A DNA stretch of 64,000 nucleotides from Pogona vitticeps (lineage: Eukaryota; Chordata; Lepidosauria; Squamata; Agamidae): NCBI RefSeq assembly GCF_051106095.1, contig NC_135784.1:152865428-152929427 (forward strand). The letters are read 5' to 3'. The position numbers were made by a program, and so were the translations under genes. Shown in pieces: positions 55,020-64,000 of this stretch (positions are counted from its first letter, which is position 1; each line of letters opens with the position of its first letter). The notes under the pieces are model-generated. The model made no database searches. It worked only from the letters and a program-made list of their open reading frames with translations, and had not been told where the DNA came from.

Positions 55020-55105
55020 GTTGTAGTTGGAGTTAAGATTAGGGGTTAAACATAGGGTTTATTGTTAGGGTTAGGTTTTGGGCCTACGGTTTGGGTTTAG
55101 GGTTA
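55020..55105. repeat. Degenerate TTAGGG-like stretch
   Basis: Repeated 'ttaggg', 'tagggttt' and 'gttagggttagg' words without a fixed period, inside the MULE. 'ggttagggtaaccctaacc' occurs at about 54519-54537 as a short inverted pair. It could be telomere-like filler or chance. Confidence 0.5.
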
Positions 55106-56085
55106 TTTCATTTTTTAAATATTGTGTTTTAATTCTGTTTTGTTTTTAGCCCCATTATGGGACTAGATTAGACTATGCGACCGCTTGATAGCAATACTGT
55201 ATTACAATATACTAATTACAATATACTACCTATAAACAACTGACCAATACGGTCAAATATATGGGCCAATATGTCAAACTAGATCATATGCACTAAAAAA
55301 AAGACATAAACTACAGCCTTTATTAAAAATGATACATTTTATTAAATATTAAATAAACAGACAATAAACAGACAAAAATAAAAAACCCGATAATGGATGC
55401 AGACAAATGCTGGGTTGATATGCAAATTACACAATCCTTATTGCATAGTGATCAATAAGCAATCACAAAAAATACAACAAAGTAACAATATAAATAATCA
55501 ATATAATAAATTATATCTTATAACCTCTAGTTTAATCCACTGGGGTTATTGGGGAAGCCTGTCCTAGGTGTCTGGTACCCTTTAAAGCTAAACTGTGCTG
55601 CTGCTGTACACTGCTGGCTACGCTGTAACCTGAGTACACTATGGGGAGATATCAGATACAGACTTCAGCTGTAGTCTTATCCTTTCCTGCTATGTCTAGC
55701 ACCTGGCCATTGGAGCCGGCCACAGAACAGCCAGCACCAAGGCAGGTGAAAGCACCTGATAAGCTGCAAACAAATAATACTCCTTATATAAAATAAACAT
55801 AGCAGCTGTGCTGTGAATGGTAACAGGCAACTCATGAGCTCCATACTAAAAAAAAAAAAAAGAATTGCTTTGAACACAATTGCTACTTTTTTGGCAAGTA
55901 GCTGTTTCTATGACCTATTTGTGTGCTTACATTCCTTCATTTATTTATTTTCTTTTATACTGGGATTACATGTTTGATGGGTCCATAACAGATTACCAGT
56001 TTTCCATATATTTATGGGTTCAACATATATTTGCTGTTCTGGAACGAATTAATATTCCATGTTGAGGGACCACTAAAAAAATAAA

Positions 56086-58567
56086 GCCATCATCCCACTG
56101 GAAACGCATAGAGACCAGTGCCAGGTATACATATATGCACTAATAACCCCATCATCCCACGTAAATCGGAAAGATACAGCCATCATCCCACTGGAAACGC
56201 ATAGAGACCAGTGCCAGGTATACATATATGCACTAATAACCCCATCATCCCACGTAAATCGGAAAGATACAGCCATCATCCCACTGGAAACGCATAGAGA
56301 CCAGTGCCAGGTATACATATATGCACTAATAACCCCATCATCCCACGTAAATCGGAAAGATACAGCCATCATCCCACTGGAAACGCATAGAGACCAGTGC
56401 CAGGTATACATACATGCACTAATAACCCCATCATCCCACGTAAATCAGAAAGATACAGCCATCATCCCACAGGAAACGCATAGAGGCCAGTGCCAGGTAT
56501 ACATACATGCACTAATAACCCCATCATCCCACGTAAATCAGAAAGATACAGCCATCATCCCACAGGAAACGCATAGAGGCCACTGCCAGGTATACATATA
56601 TGCACTAATAACCCCATCATCCCACGTAAATCAGAAAGATACAGCCATCATCCCACAGGAAACGCATAGAGGCCAGTGCCAGGTATACATATATGCACTA
56701 ATAACCCCATCATCCCACGTAAATCAGAAAGATACAGCCATCATCCCACTGGAAACGCATAGAGGCCAGTGCCAGGTATACATATATGCACTAATAACCC
56801 CATCATCCCACGTAAATCAGAAAGATACAGCCATCATCCCACTGGAAACGCATAGAGGCCAGTGCCAGGTATACATATATGCACTAATAACCCCATCATC
56901 CCACGTAAATCAGAAAGATACAGCCATCATCCCACTGGAAACGCATAGAGGCCAGTGCCAGGTATACATACATGCACTAATAACCCCATCATCCCACGTA
57001 AATCAGAAAGATACAGCCATCATCCCACTGGAAACGCATAGAGACCAGTCCCAGGTATACATACATGCACTAATAACCCCATCATCCCACGTAAATCAGA
57101 AAGATACAGCCATCATCCCACTAGAAACGCATAGAGACCAGGGCCAGGTATACATACATGCACTAATAACCCCATCATCCCACGTAAATCAGAAAGATAC
57201 AGCCATCATCCCACAGGAAACGCATAGAGGCCAGTGCCAGGTATACATATATGCACTAATAACCCCATCATCCCACGTAAATCAGAAAGATACAGCCATC
57301 ATCCCACAGGAAACGCAGAGAGGCCAGTGCCAGGTATACATATATGCACTAATAACCCCATCATCCCACGTAAATCAGAAAGATACAGCCATCATCCCAC
57401 TGGAAACGCATAGAGGCCAGTGCCAGGTATACATATATGCACTAATAACCCCATCATCCCACGTAAATCAGAAAGATACAGCCATCATCCCACTGGAAAC
57501 GCATAGAGGCCAGTGCCAGGTATACATATATGCACTAATAACCCCATCATCCCACGTAAATCAGAAAGATACAGCCATCATCCCACTGGAAACGCATAGA
57601 GACCAGTCCCAGGTATACATATATGCACTAATAACCCCATCATCCCACGTAAATCAGAAAGATACAGCCATCATCCCACTGGAAACGCATAGAGGCCAGT
57701 GCCAGGTATACATATATGCACTAATAACCCCATCATCCCACGTAAATCAGAAAGATACAGCCATCATCCCACTGGAAACGCATAGAGGCCAGTGCCAGGT
57801 ATACATACATGCACTAATAACCCCATCATCCCACGTAAATCAGAAAGATACAGCCATCATCCCACAGGAAACGCATAGCGACCAGTGCCAGGTATACATA
57901 CATGCACTAATAACCCCATCATCCCACGTAAATCAGAAAGATACAGCCATCATCCCACTGGAAACGCATAGAGGCCAGTGCCAGGTATACATACATGCAC
58001 TAATAACCCCATCATCCCACGTAAATCAGAAAGATACAGCCATCATCCCACTGGAAACGCATAGAGGCCAGTGCCAGGTATACATACATGCACTAATAAC
58101 CCCATCATCCCACGTAAATCAGAAAGATACAGCCATCATCCCACTGGAAACGCATAGAGGCCAGTGCCAGGTATACATACATGCACTAATAACCCCATCA
58201 TCCCACGTAAATCAGAAAGATACAGCCATCATCCCACTGGAAACGCATAGAGGCCAGTGCCAGGTATACATACATGCACTAATAACCCCATCATCCCACG
58301 TAAATCAGAAAGATACAGCCATCATCCCACTGGAAACGCATAGAGGCCAGTGCCAGGTATACATACATGCACTAATAACCCCATCATCCCACGTAAATCA
58401 GAAAGATACAGCCATCATCCCACTGGAAACGCATAGAGACCAGTGCCAGGTATACATACATGCACTAATAACCCCATCATCCCACGTAAATCAGAAAGAT
58501 ACAGCCATCATCCCACTGGAAACGCATAGAGACCAGTCCCAGGTATACATATATGCACTAATAACCC
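56086..58567 (-). repeat. MULE right tandem array, about 27 copies of the 93-bp unit
   Basis: Same unit as the left array in inverted orientation ('catcatcccacgtaaatc' and 'ccatcatcccac.ggaaacg'). The four innermost copies share the variant 'aatcggaaag', a sign of local homogenisation. A 74-bp unique piece (58568-58641) separates the array from the terminal repeat, unlike at the left end. Confidence 0.97.
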
Positions 58568-58641
58568 GTTTTTAGATTAGTCATACATATTTACAAGCTT
58601 TATGTTGGTTATTATTTGTTTAAATTGAGCTTAAGTGAAAA

Positions 58642-58728
58642 AAGATAGTGACATCTAGGGGCTTGGAGGTGAACTGCAGGCAATCATCCCGATCATCCTT
58701 TTCAGTGATCATCCGTTTAGTACATCCC
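58642..58728 (-). repeat. MULE right terminal inverted repeat, 87 bp
   Basis: Inverted match to 44150-44236 with two substitutions. The element ends CATCCC and the target duplication follows directly. Confidence 0.95.
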
Positions 58729-58737
58729 TTGAGTTTG
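58729..58737. repeat. Target-site duplication, right copy
   Basis: TTGAGTTTG, identical to the left copy; no substitutions since insertion. Confidence 0.95.
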
Positions 58738-58889
58738 TTTTTACTGTATTTTTTTTTTGATGGTGTTACAAGAAATTTTGGGTTTTTCTGCAGCGGACTA
58801 ATACGGTAACGGTTCCCAGTTGTTTTGGAATTACGCGCTCTAGAGAAACGAAAGTCTTCCGTTTTTGAATATGTTTTTAGTATTGATTT

Positions 58890-59085
58890 TATTTACCGTT
58901 TTTAATATAGTACTTGTTTAATTCCTTTCCTAATACGTGTATATTTCCTGAGTTTTATGTGTTTGTGTGTGTGTGTTTAAATATTATCGTTTAATTGCTG
59001 TGAGCCGCTTTGAGCCCCTTTAAGGAGAAAGACGAGGTGAAACTATTGTGTTTAAGTAAAACAAATTGATAAATGAAATAAATTG
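58890..59085 (+). mobile_element. L2-type LINE 3' end fragment
   Basis: 'gtttttaatatagtacttgtttaatt' and 'gtgagccgctttgagcccctttaaggagaaagacgagg' match the 3' end of the L2 copy at 18907-19890 closely. It lies between the transposon and the COX14 promoter. Confidence 0.8.
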
Positions 59086-59149
59086 AAGGACCCAGGTATT
59101 GCCATCATCACGGTATTGAGTTGTGTGACTCTTCACTTTTCTTCCGTCC

Positions 59150-59316
59150 TATCTCTATGCAAACGCAGCGCCTCCGGTTTCTGAACGTAAGACGGGAACC
59201 CGCCGGAAAGGGAAAAGAGACGTTAACCAGGAGGGCGCCTGCGCAGATCGCGGAAGGGAGAGCGCTGCTGGTGTCGCACGAAGTATAACATTAGGAGAAG
59301 AACGCGCGTTTCGCAG
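59150..59316 (+). promoter_or_regulatory. COX14: COX14 promoter and non-coding first exon
   Basis: CpG-rich sequence with two ETS/GABP-like cores (ccggaaa near 59203, gcggaaggg near 59250) and an NRF-1-like half (cctgcgcag near 59238), sites common before nuclear genes for mitochondrial proteins. 'ttcgcag|gtgggt' at 59316 is a good donor and would join to the coding exon at 62183. The transcription start is not visible. Assignment is by position and motif only. Confidence 0.55.
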
Positions 59317-59667
59317 GTGGGTGGAGGGAGGCGACCTCGGGGCTTCTCTTACGAGGACTCCGAAGAGGCCAAGAGGTTCGCTAGGGTTAGGCTAGGCTGA
59401 GGGTCGGTCTGCTTCGGAAGTGGAAGGGGCCCGAGGAAGAGCCGTGCGGCCTTGTACTGGGCGGGGCGGAAGGCCTGCGGGACCTTGAGCCGAGCAGTCC
59501 CTGGGTGTAAACCGCCCAGAGTGGCCTTGCAGCCAGCGGGGCGGCCTCGACGAACAAAGAAGTAAAAGAAATAATCTCACCGGGTTGTGGGAAAGCTAAA
59601 CGAGGGGCGTGGTGGGGTCGGGCCTCCTATGCCCTTTGGAGTGCCTTCAAGGCAAGGTCTAAAATCT

Positions 59668-60779
59668 TTTTTTTAAAACTTTAATTAGATTAATACCCCG
59701 CCCCTCTAGACCAGGTCTACTCCGGGCGGCTTACAAACATAAAAACATTACAAAGTCTTAAAGCATTAAAATATAAAAATTTTAACAATTATATAAAAGC
59801 CTTGCCAAGATGGGAAGATTAAAGAAAAAGCGAAGAGAGTTTAATTGACTGGAGGGAAAGCCTGCCTAAAATGCCATGTTTTCAAAGGGTTTTTAAAAAC
59901 ATCCAGTGAGGGTGCCAGTCAAATTTGTGTCGGGAGGCTGTTCCACAGCTGAGGGGCCACTGCCGAGAAGGCCCAGTTCCTTGTTCTTTCTTTCCAGGCC
60001 TCTCTCGGCATTAGGCCCCTCAGCCGTCCCTGCTGGCTTTGTCTGGTGATTGAGGTAGAACTAGGTGGGAGAAGACGCTCTGCCAGGTATCGAGGTCCCA
60101 AACTGTTTAGGGCTTTGTACGTCATCGTTAATAGAGTGGTGCCTCGCTTAGCGATCGCTCCGTTGAGCGATGAATTCGCATAGCAAGGGGGTCCGGGCCA
60201 TTGCTGGAATGTTCGCTCAGCAATGGCCCTTATGGCGTTTTTTCGCTGTGCGATGATCGCTAAGCGGTTCGCTTAGCGATTTTTGCACAACGAAGCGGGG
60301 GAGAACAGCTGATCAGCGGTTCCAAAGTGGCCGCCGCAACTTTTCCCGCTGTGCCCTCGCTTACCGAGGGCGTGAAAATGGCCGCCCCATGGAGAAGCTT
60401 CGCTCAACTGTAAGTTTCGGGTCCATTGGAACGCATTAAACCAAGTTTAATGCGTTTCAATGGGTTTTTTCGTTCCGTTGAGCGATGTTTCCCATAGCGA
60501 GGGTTAATCTGGAACGGATTAACCTCGCTATGCGAGGCACCACTGTACTTTGAAGTCAATGCAGAAACGAATGGGCAGCCAATGCAGAGCAGCCAGGGTG
60601 GGAGAGATATGCTGATACTTCCTCACCCCACTAAGGAGCCTGGCTGCCGCATTCTGAACCATTTGAAGTTTCCGCATCAACCTCAAAGGCAGGTTCACGT
60701 AGAGTGCGTTACAATGGTCTAATCTCGAGATTATGGGCGTGTGGACTAGAGTGGTGAGCCCCCCCCCCCCCCGTCAAGG
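59668..60779 (-). mobile_element. L2-type LINE, 3' part, split by a MITE
   Basis: On the minus strand the frame runs LDHCNALYVNL, LQMVQNAAARLL and ALHWLPIRF upstream of the MITE, and MTYKALNSLGPRYLAERLLP, then FSAVAPQLWNSLP downstream of it, the end of an L2 reverse-transcriptase protein. The 3' end 'gccgcccggagtagacctgg' lies at about 59690-59735. It is 5'-truncated. Confidence 0.85.
60134..60545. mobile_element. Tigger-like MITE, best-preserved copy, inside the L2
   Basis: 412 bp with TA on both sides (60132-60133 and 60546-60547), ends 'gagtggtgcctcgcttagcga' and 'tcgctatgcgaggcaccactg'. CpGs are well kept, so it is younger than the copies at 342 and 16714. It inserted into the L2 coding region. 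Confidence 0.82.
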
Positions 60780-62187
60780 TACAGTCTAACAGATGTGAAA
60801 CAAATTCAACGCCTCTCTAGGAAACTGGCAGAAATGGAAAAGTGAAATTTAAATACGAGCAGTCTAGGCCACAGGACTTTTCAGCATACATCCTGGAACT
60901 GTAGTACAATAATTATTTGCTGTGCACTGTTTCCATTTCACAGAGGGTTTTTTTAAAATCCTTGTAGTATTACCATGGGTTTATCCAGCAGATTGCAGTG
61001 TGATACCTATGCATCCTGCCTTTCACTGCTTGCCTCTTAGTATGTGATTGCCTACAAAAATTCATACCATAATATAAACAGCTAAAATCTACCAGGTGGC
61101 ACATAGCAAGCTCAGTTCCCCAGCATACTGACAACATACAACACCAAATATGGTGGAGAGCTATTTGGATCATTAAACCAAGGGGTGAAGTACCATATCG
61201 GGTGGGAGAGGGGGAGGCAGAATCCTCACTAACAGCCCCTTTGAGCAGAACTGAGTTGCACAAAGGTACACTTTGGGGAGGTGGAATACCCAAAACCACA
61301 CACCATTTAAACCTGTTGTGGAAAGGTGGGGGTTGTACAACAGTAAATGATCACCTTCCCTAAGATCATTTGATTTATCCTTGCAATGTTTATAAGTATA
61401 AATTAAGATGGTTTTATTCAAGGGAGGTGCATTTTAGAAATATACACTTTGATTCCTAGAGACTCCTGGGTAGAGCCAGTCCTTCTGAATAGATTTTTGC
61501 TGCACAAGAGTGCAGTAATGGATATTGTGCAACAGAGCAAATCAGTACTCCATAAGGCAATTCAAAAATGGGAGCACCCCAATTAAAAATGATAACAGAC
61601 CTTGGATCAGCACCAGATTTAGCAGACCGCTGCGCCAAATTTGCAGATGTTTGGACAAACGGTTTTAGAATTATGAAGTAAAATTGTTCCCCCAATTCTA
61701 AATTTAAAATGATTTAACAAAATAGGAGAGCGGATTGATTCTTTTATCCCTCTTTCCACTTGTATTCATTTCAAAAGCATTTTGATGACTCTTCTGTGTC
61801 CCTTCTGCATATGCCTTGTGTCTCTGCCCATGCGTGAGAATGAGAGAGAACTGTGTATGTTAAAAGAGTAGGTATTTCTAGCTGTGTCTCTGTGAATGTG
61901 TGTATTCAGGGGAAGATTTGCGAGAGCTGGCTCTCTTGTACGCTGTGGCATGGGTGACAATTGGCACCAGGTGCCAAAGAAGATAAGGATCAGAAGTGCT
62001 ACCTTTTCAGTCTCAAGAAAGATTACTTTGACTTTCTTGGCTGCATCAGGTGTAACTGGTGTCTCTTTCACTGCTGGTTTTCTGTAATAAGTGTTCTGTG
62101 CAGAACCTGTTTGTTGTCTCCCAATTCCTGGTCCTTGTTTTGTGCAGACTTAAACTGTGACCCATGTCTTCTTTTTCCACAGCCATT

Positions 62188-62364
62188 ATGATTTCTGCAA
62201 AGCAACTAGCTGACTTCGGTTATAAGACATTTTCAAGCACCATGATACTTTTCACAGGGTGTGGCATATGTTTCATCAGCTATCAAGGATTTAAAACCAT
62301 CATGTTGGCATCAGAGATTAGGAAGCATCAAGAGCAAAATTCTTCGAATTCACCATCACCCTGA
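62188..62364 (+). CDS. COX14: COX14, cytochrome c oxidase assembly factor
   Basis: COX14 (C12orf62) is a small single-pass protein of the inner mitochondrial membrane that supports COX1 synthesis and early cytochrome c oxidase assembly. The coding region is one exon of 58 codons plus stop, starting 5 bp after the acceptor at 62182; the family is usually about 57 residues. The N-terminus MISAKQLADFGYKTFS matches the conserved KQLADxGYKTFS signature. Residues about 18-40 form the hydrophobic membrane segment (MILFTGCGICFISYQGF), followed by a polar tail (EIRKHQEQNSSNSPSP). An in-frame ATG upstream at 62164 lies before the acceptor and would be intronic. The gene follows GPD1 on the same strand, as in human. 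The C-terminal half is poorly conserved relative to what I recall of mammals. Confidence 0.92.
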   Translation: MISAKQLADFGYKTFSSTMILFTGCGICFISYQGFKTIMLASEIRKHQEQNSSNSPSP

Positions 62365-62482
62365 TATCTGACAAGATGATGCTTAACTCAAGACCAGTAT
62401 GGTGCGGCAGATATTTCTATCAGAAAATGCAGCTCTCAGCTCTTCACTTTCAAGCCATGATGCTTAATATCTAGTTATTAAA
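62365..62482 (+). other. COX14: COX14 3' UTR, first possible poly(A) signal
   Basis: The first poly(A)-like hexamer after the stop is ATTAAA at 62477-62482. The true 3' end may lie further on. Confidence 0.4.
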
Positions 62483-64000
62483 TTTCCTGATCACAGCCTC
62501 CCTTTGTTTCAGTAAACCAATGCCCAGATATATAAAAGAATGTTTTTTTTTCTATGTTGCTATGGTGTTCTCCCCATCTCAGAGAAGGACAAAAGAGAAA
62601 CCTTTGGCATGAATGGATGATACAAAGGAGGAAAGGCTTGCCTTTTGCTGATTTCCTGCTGCAGTTTGAAGGCAACCAAATGCATGTCTGTCTCAATAAT
62701 GTGTACATTTATGTAGAAGTAACCTGTGTTCTTCCATGTATCTTGGACAGATGTGTCCATTTTCCTATTTTGACATCTTTAAAAGCAAGTTTGCATTGAT
62801 AGCTGAAACTCTGTTCCACACATCTTTCACAAAATAATCATACTATTTGTCATACAAATATTTGCAGAGACCTCAACAGATGGGAAACCTTGCCATCTAA
62901 GCATTCAGCCTGGAGGCAGGCGGTGTAGCAGGGCGTTTCCCATTTTGAAGAGACCCTTGTCCAGCAGGCCGAGGCAAAGAGGCAGTCCCCAAACCAACAA
63001 AATCAGGGAGCTGGACAGGGGACAGATTGTATTTGCCTTCAGTGTGGAAGGGATTGTCACTCTCAGCCACATTAGATGCTGTTCCAAGTCCTCTATTCAG
63101 AGCACGCTACCATAGTTTCTTGAGACTGAAGGATGCCTAATCTAAATTTGCAGAGAAGGATCAAAGGAGGATTTACTCTTTCATTTCTAAATAATATTTT
63201 TTTCAAAACACTGGGGAGAGGGAAGCTGAGGCAAAACAAATGTTTTGACTAGGGTGGAAATGGCTTCATGATACCGTGCTGCATAGAAAGTGTACTGACA
63301 AATTAAAATTATTTGACAGGAAATTGAAATGTTATATCTTGGTTTTAAAATTGTTTCAGGGAGAGATAAGCAGGCGCTGCTATTTACAGACAAGGAGATC
63401 TGGAGGTGAAGAGTTCCTCTGTGACCCAAATCAACTGTTTTTAAAGAATTGTTCCAAAGCTTTTGGCAGGCCCTCCATTAGATGATAATAGTTATAGCCA
63501 TTTACTTTTTGTCTTAAAATATTATGTTCTTCATTTCTGGAAATTCTAAGCCAAGAGGATGGAACTAACCTGAAGTGTAAGCTGGCTCCCCTTCCTTGTG
63601 CTAATGCAATCCCAACTTCCTTACTGTTCCAGAAAACATTGGCTTTTAGCCTATACAACAGTGCAACATTACAAGCAACATGTACCTAACTATTAAAGTA
63701 ACATGAGCACTGAAGTAGAAGTTTGGACATCCCAGTGTTACGACTCTAAATGTTATAGCTGTGCTGTTTTGCCAGAAAGCAAATTGGAACTGAAACACTC
63801 TGAAGGACAAACCAGAAGTTAGGATAAATTCACAGCAACTTGATGTCTAAGAAAATCTGTCTCTTGCCACAATGTGAACAGTTCCTCCAATCTGAAGTTC
63901 ATGATGGACAGGCATGCAATGTTGTAACAGGAGGCATATTTGCTACAGATAAGCTGCTGATATTAGAGACAAGGTAGGAACTGAATGCATTGCAATGATG
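62483..64000. other. Sequence downstream of COX14
   Basis: No coding exon is supported. In human the next gene, CERS5, lies on the opposite strand, so part of this could be its 3' UTR, but nothing in the sequence shows that. A repeat fragment lies at 63040-63140. Confidence 0.5.
63040..63140 (-). repeat. Interspersed repeat fragment
   Basis: 'ggaagggattgtcactctcagccac' through 'cttgagactgaaggatgcc' matches text I have often seen in reptile sequences, so it is probably a dispersed repeat. The family is not known to me. Confidence 0.4.

Larger units (their letters stand above)
52945..56085. other. MULE interior right of the transposase gene
   Basis: No coding region is supported in this 3.1 kb, which should contain the transposase promoter. 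It holds internal repeat copy B (53240-53430), a 228-bp palindromic element (53563-53790), an L2-like tail (54302-54375) and degenerate TTAGGG-like text (55020-55105). 'Gctggccatacac' type phrases occur at about 53541 and 54211. Confidence 0.6.
59317..62182 (+). other. COX14: COX14 intron
   Basis: Runs from the donor at 59317 to the acceptor CTTTTTCCACAG ending at 62182. It contains an antisense L2 copy with a MITE nested in it, a C-homopolymer near 60759-60772 and otherwise unique sequence with no supported gene. Confidence 0.55.

Noticed and set aside
55020-55105. Interstitial telomere array
   Set aside because: TTAGGG words are irregular and short; not a true telomeric tandem array.

Overview
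The window is vertebrate nuclear DNA, most probably from a squamate reptile (lizard or snake). Exons are split by GT-AG introns. The background holds SINEs with Bov-B-type tails, CR1 and L2 LINE ends, and short hAT and Tc1/mariner-type elements, a mix typical of squamates. Gene order on the plus strand is SMARCD1 (last five coding exons), GPD1 (complete, eight coding exons, 349 aa) and COX14 (complete small coding exon). From memory this is the order at human 12q13.

Layout: 33-6395 is the 3' end of SMARCD1 with a long 3' UTR. 6396-11949 is intergenic with old repeats and a promoter-proximal microsatellite. 11950-13400 is a GC- and CpG-rich island over the GPD1 start. 12123-37115 is the GPD1 coding span; its introns hold a nearly full-length decayed CR1, an L2 3' half, SINEs and MITEs. 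37826-43619 is intergenic. 43620-44140 is a CpG-rich, promoter-like stretch with a ZNF143-type site. 58890-62482 holds LINE debris, the COX14 promoter and first exon, and the COX14 coding exon. The remainder to 64000 shows no gene.

The outstanding object is a 14.6-kb DNA transposon at 44150-58728, inserted just upstream of COX14. It is flanked by a perfect 9-bp target duplication (TTGAGTTTG), ends in 87-bp inverted repeats differing at two bases, and carries inverted arrays of a 93-bp tandem unit inside each end (about 36 copies left, about 27 right). Between them lies a two-exon gene on the minus strand. Its roughly 1019-aa product has, in order, a CG-1-like DNA-binding domain (split by the intron), a MULE-type DDE transposase core, a SWIM zinc finger, a C48/ULP1 cysteine protease with all catalytic residues, and a C4HC3 PHD finger. 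The architecture recalls Drosophila Foldback/NOF and the ULP-bearing MULEs of plants. The open frame, perfect target duplication and near-identical ends suggest a young, possibly active insertion. Parts of its non-coding interior resemble repeat text I associate with frog genomes, which raises the question of horizontal transfer.

SMARCD1 (BAF chromatin remodelling), GPD1 (cytosolic glycerol-3-phosphate dehydrogenase) and COX14 (cytochrome c oxidase assembly) are functionally unrelated neighbours. The transposon is independent of them but has pushed the GPD1 and COX14 flanks about 14.6 kb apart.
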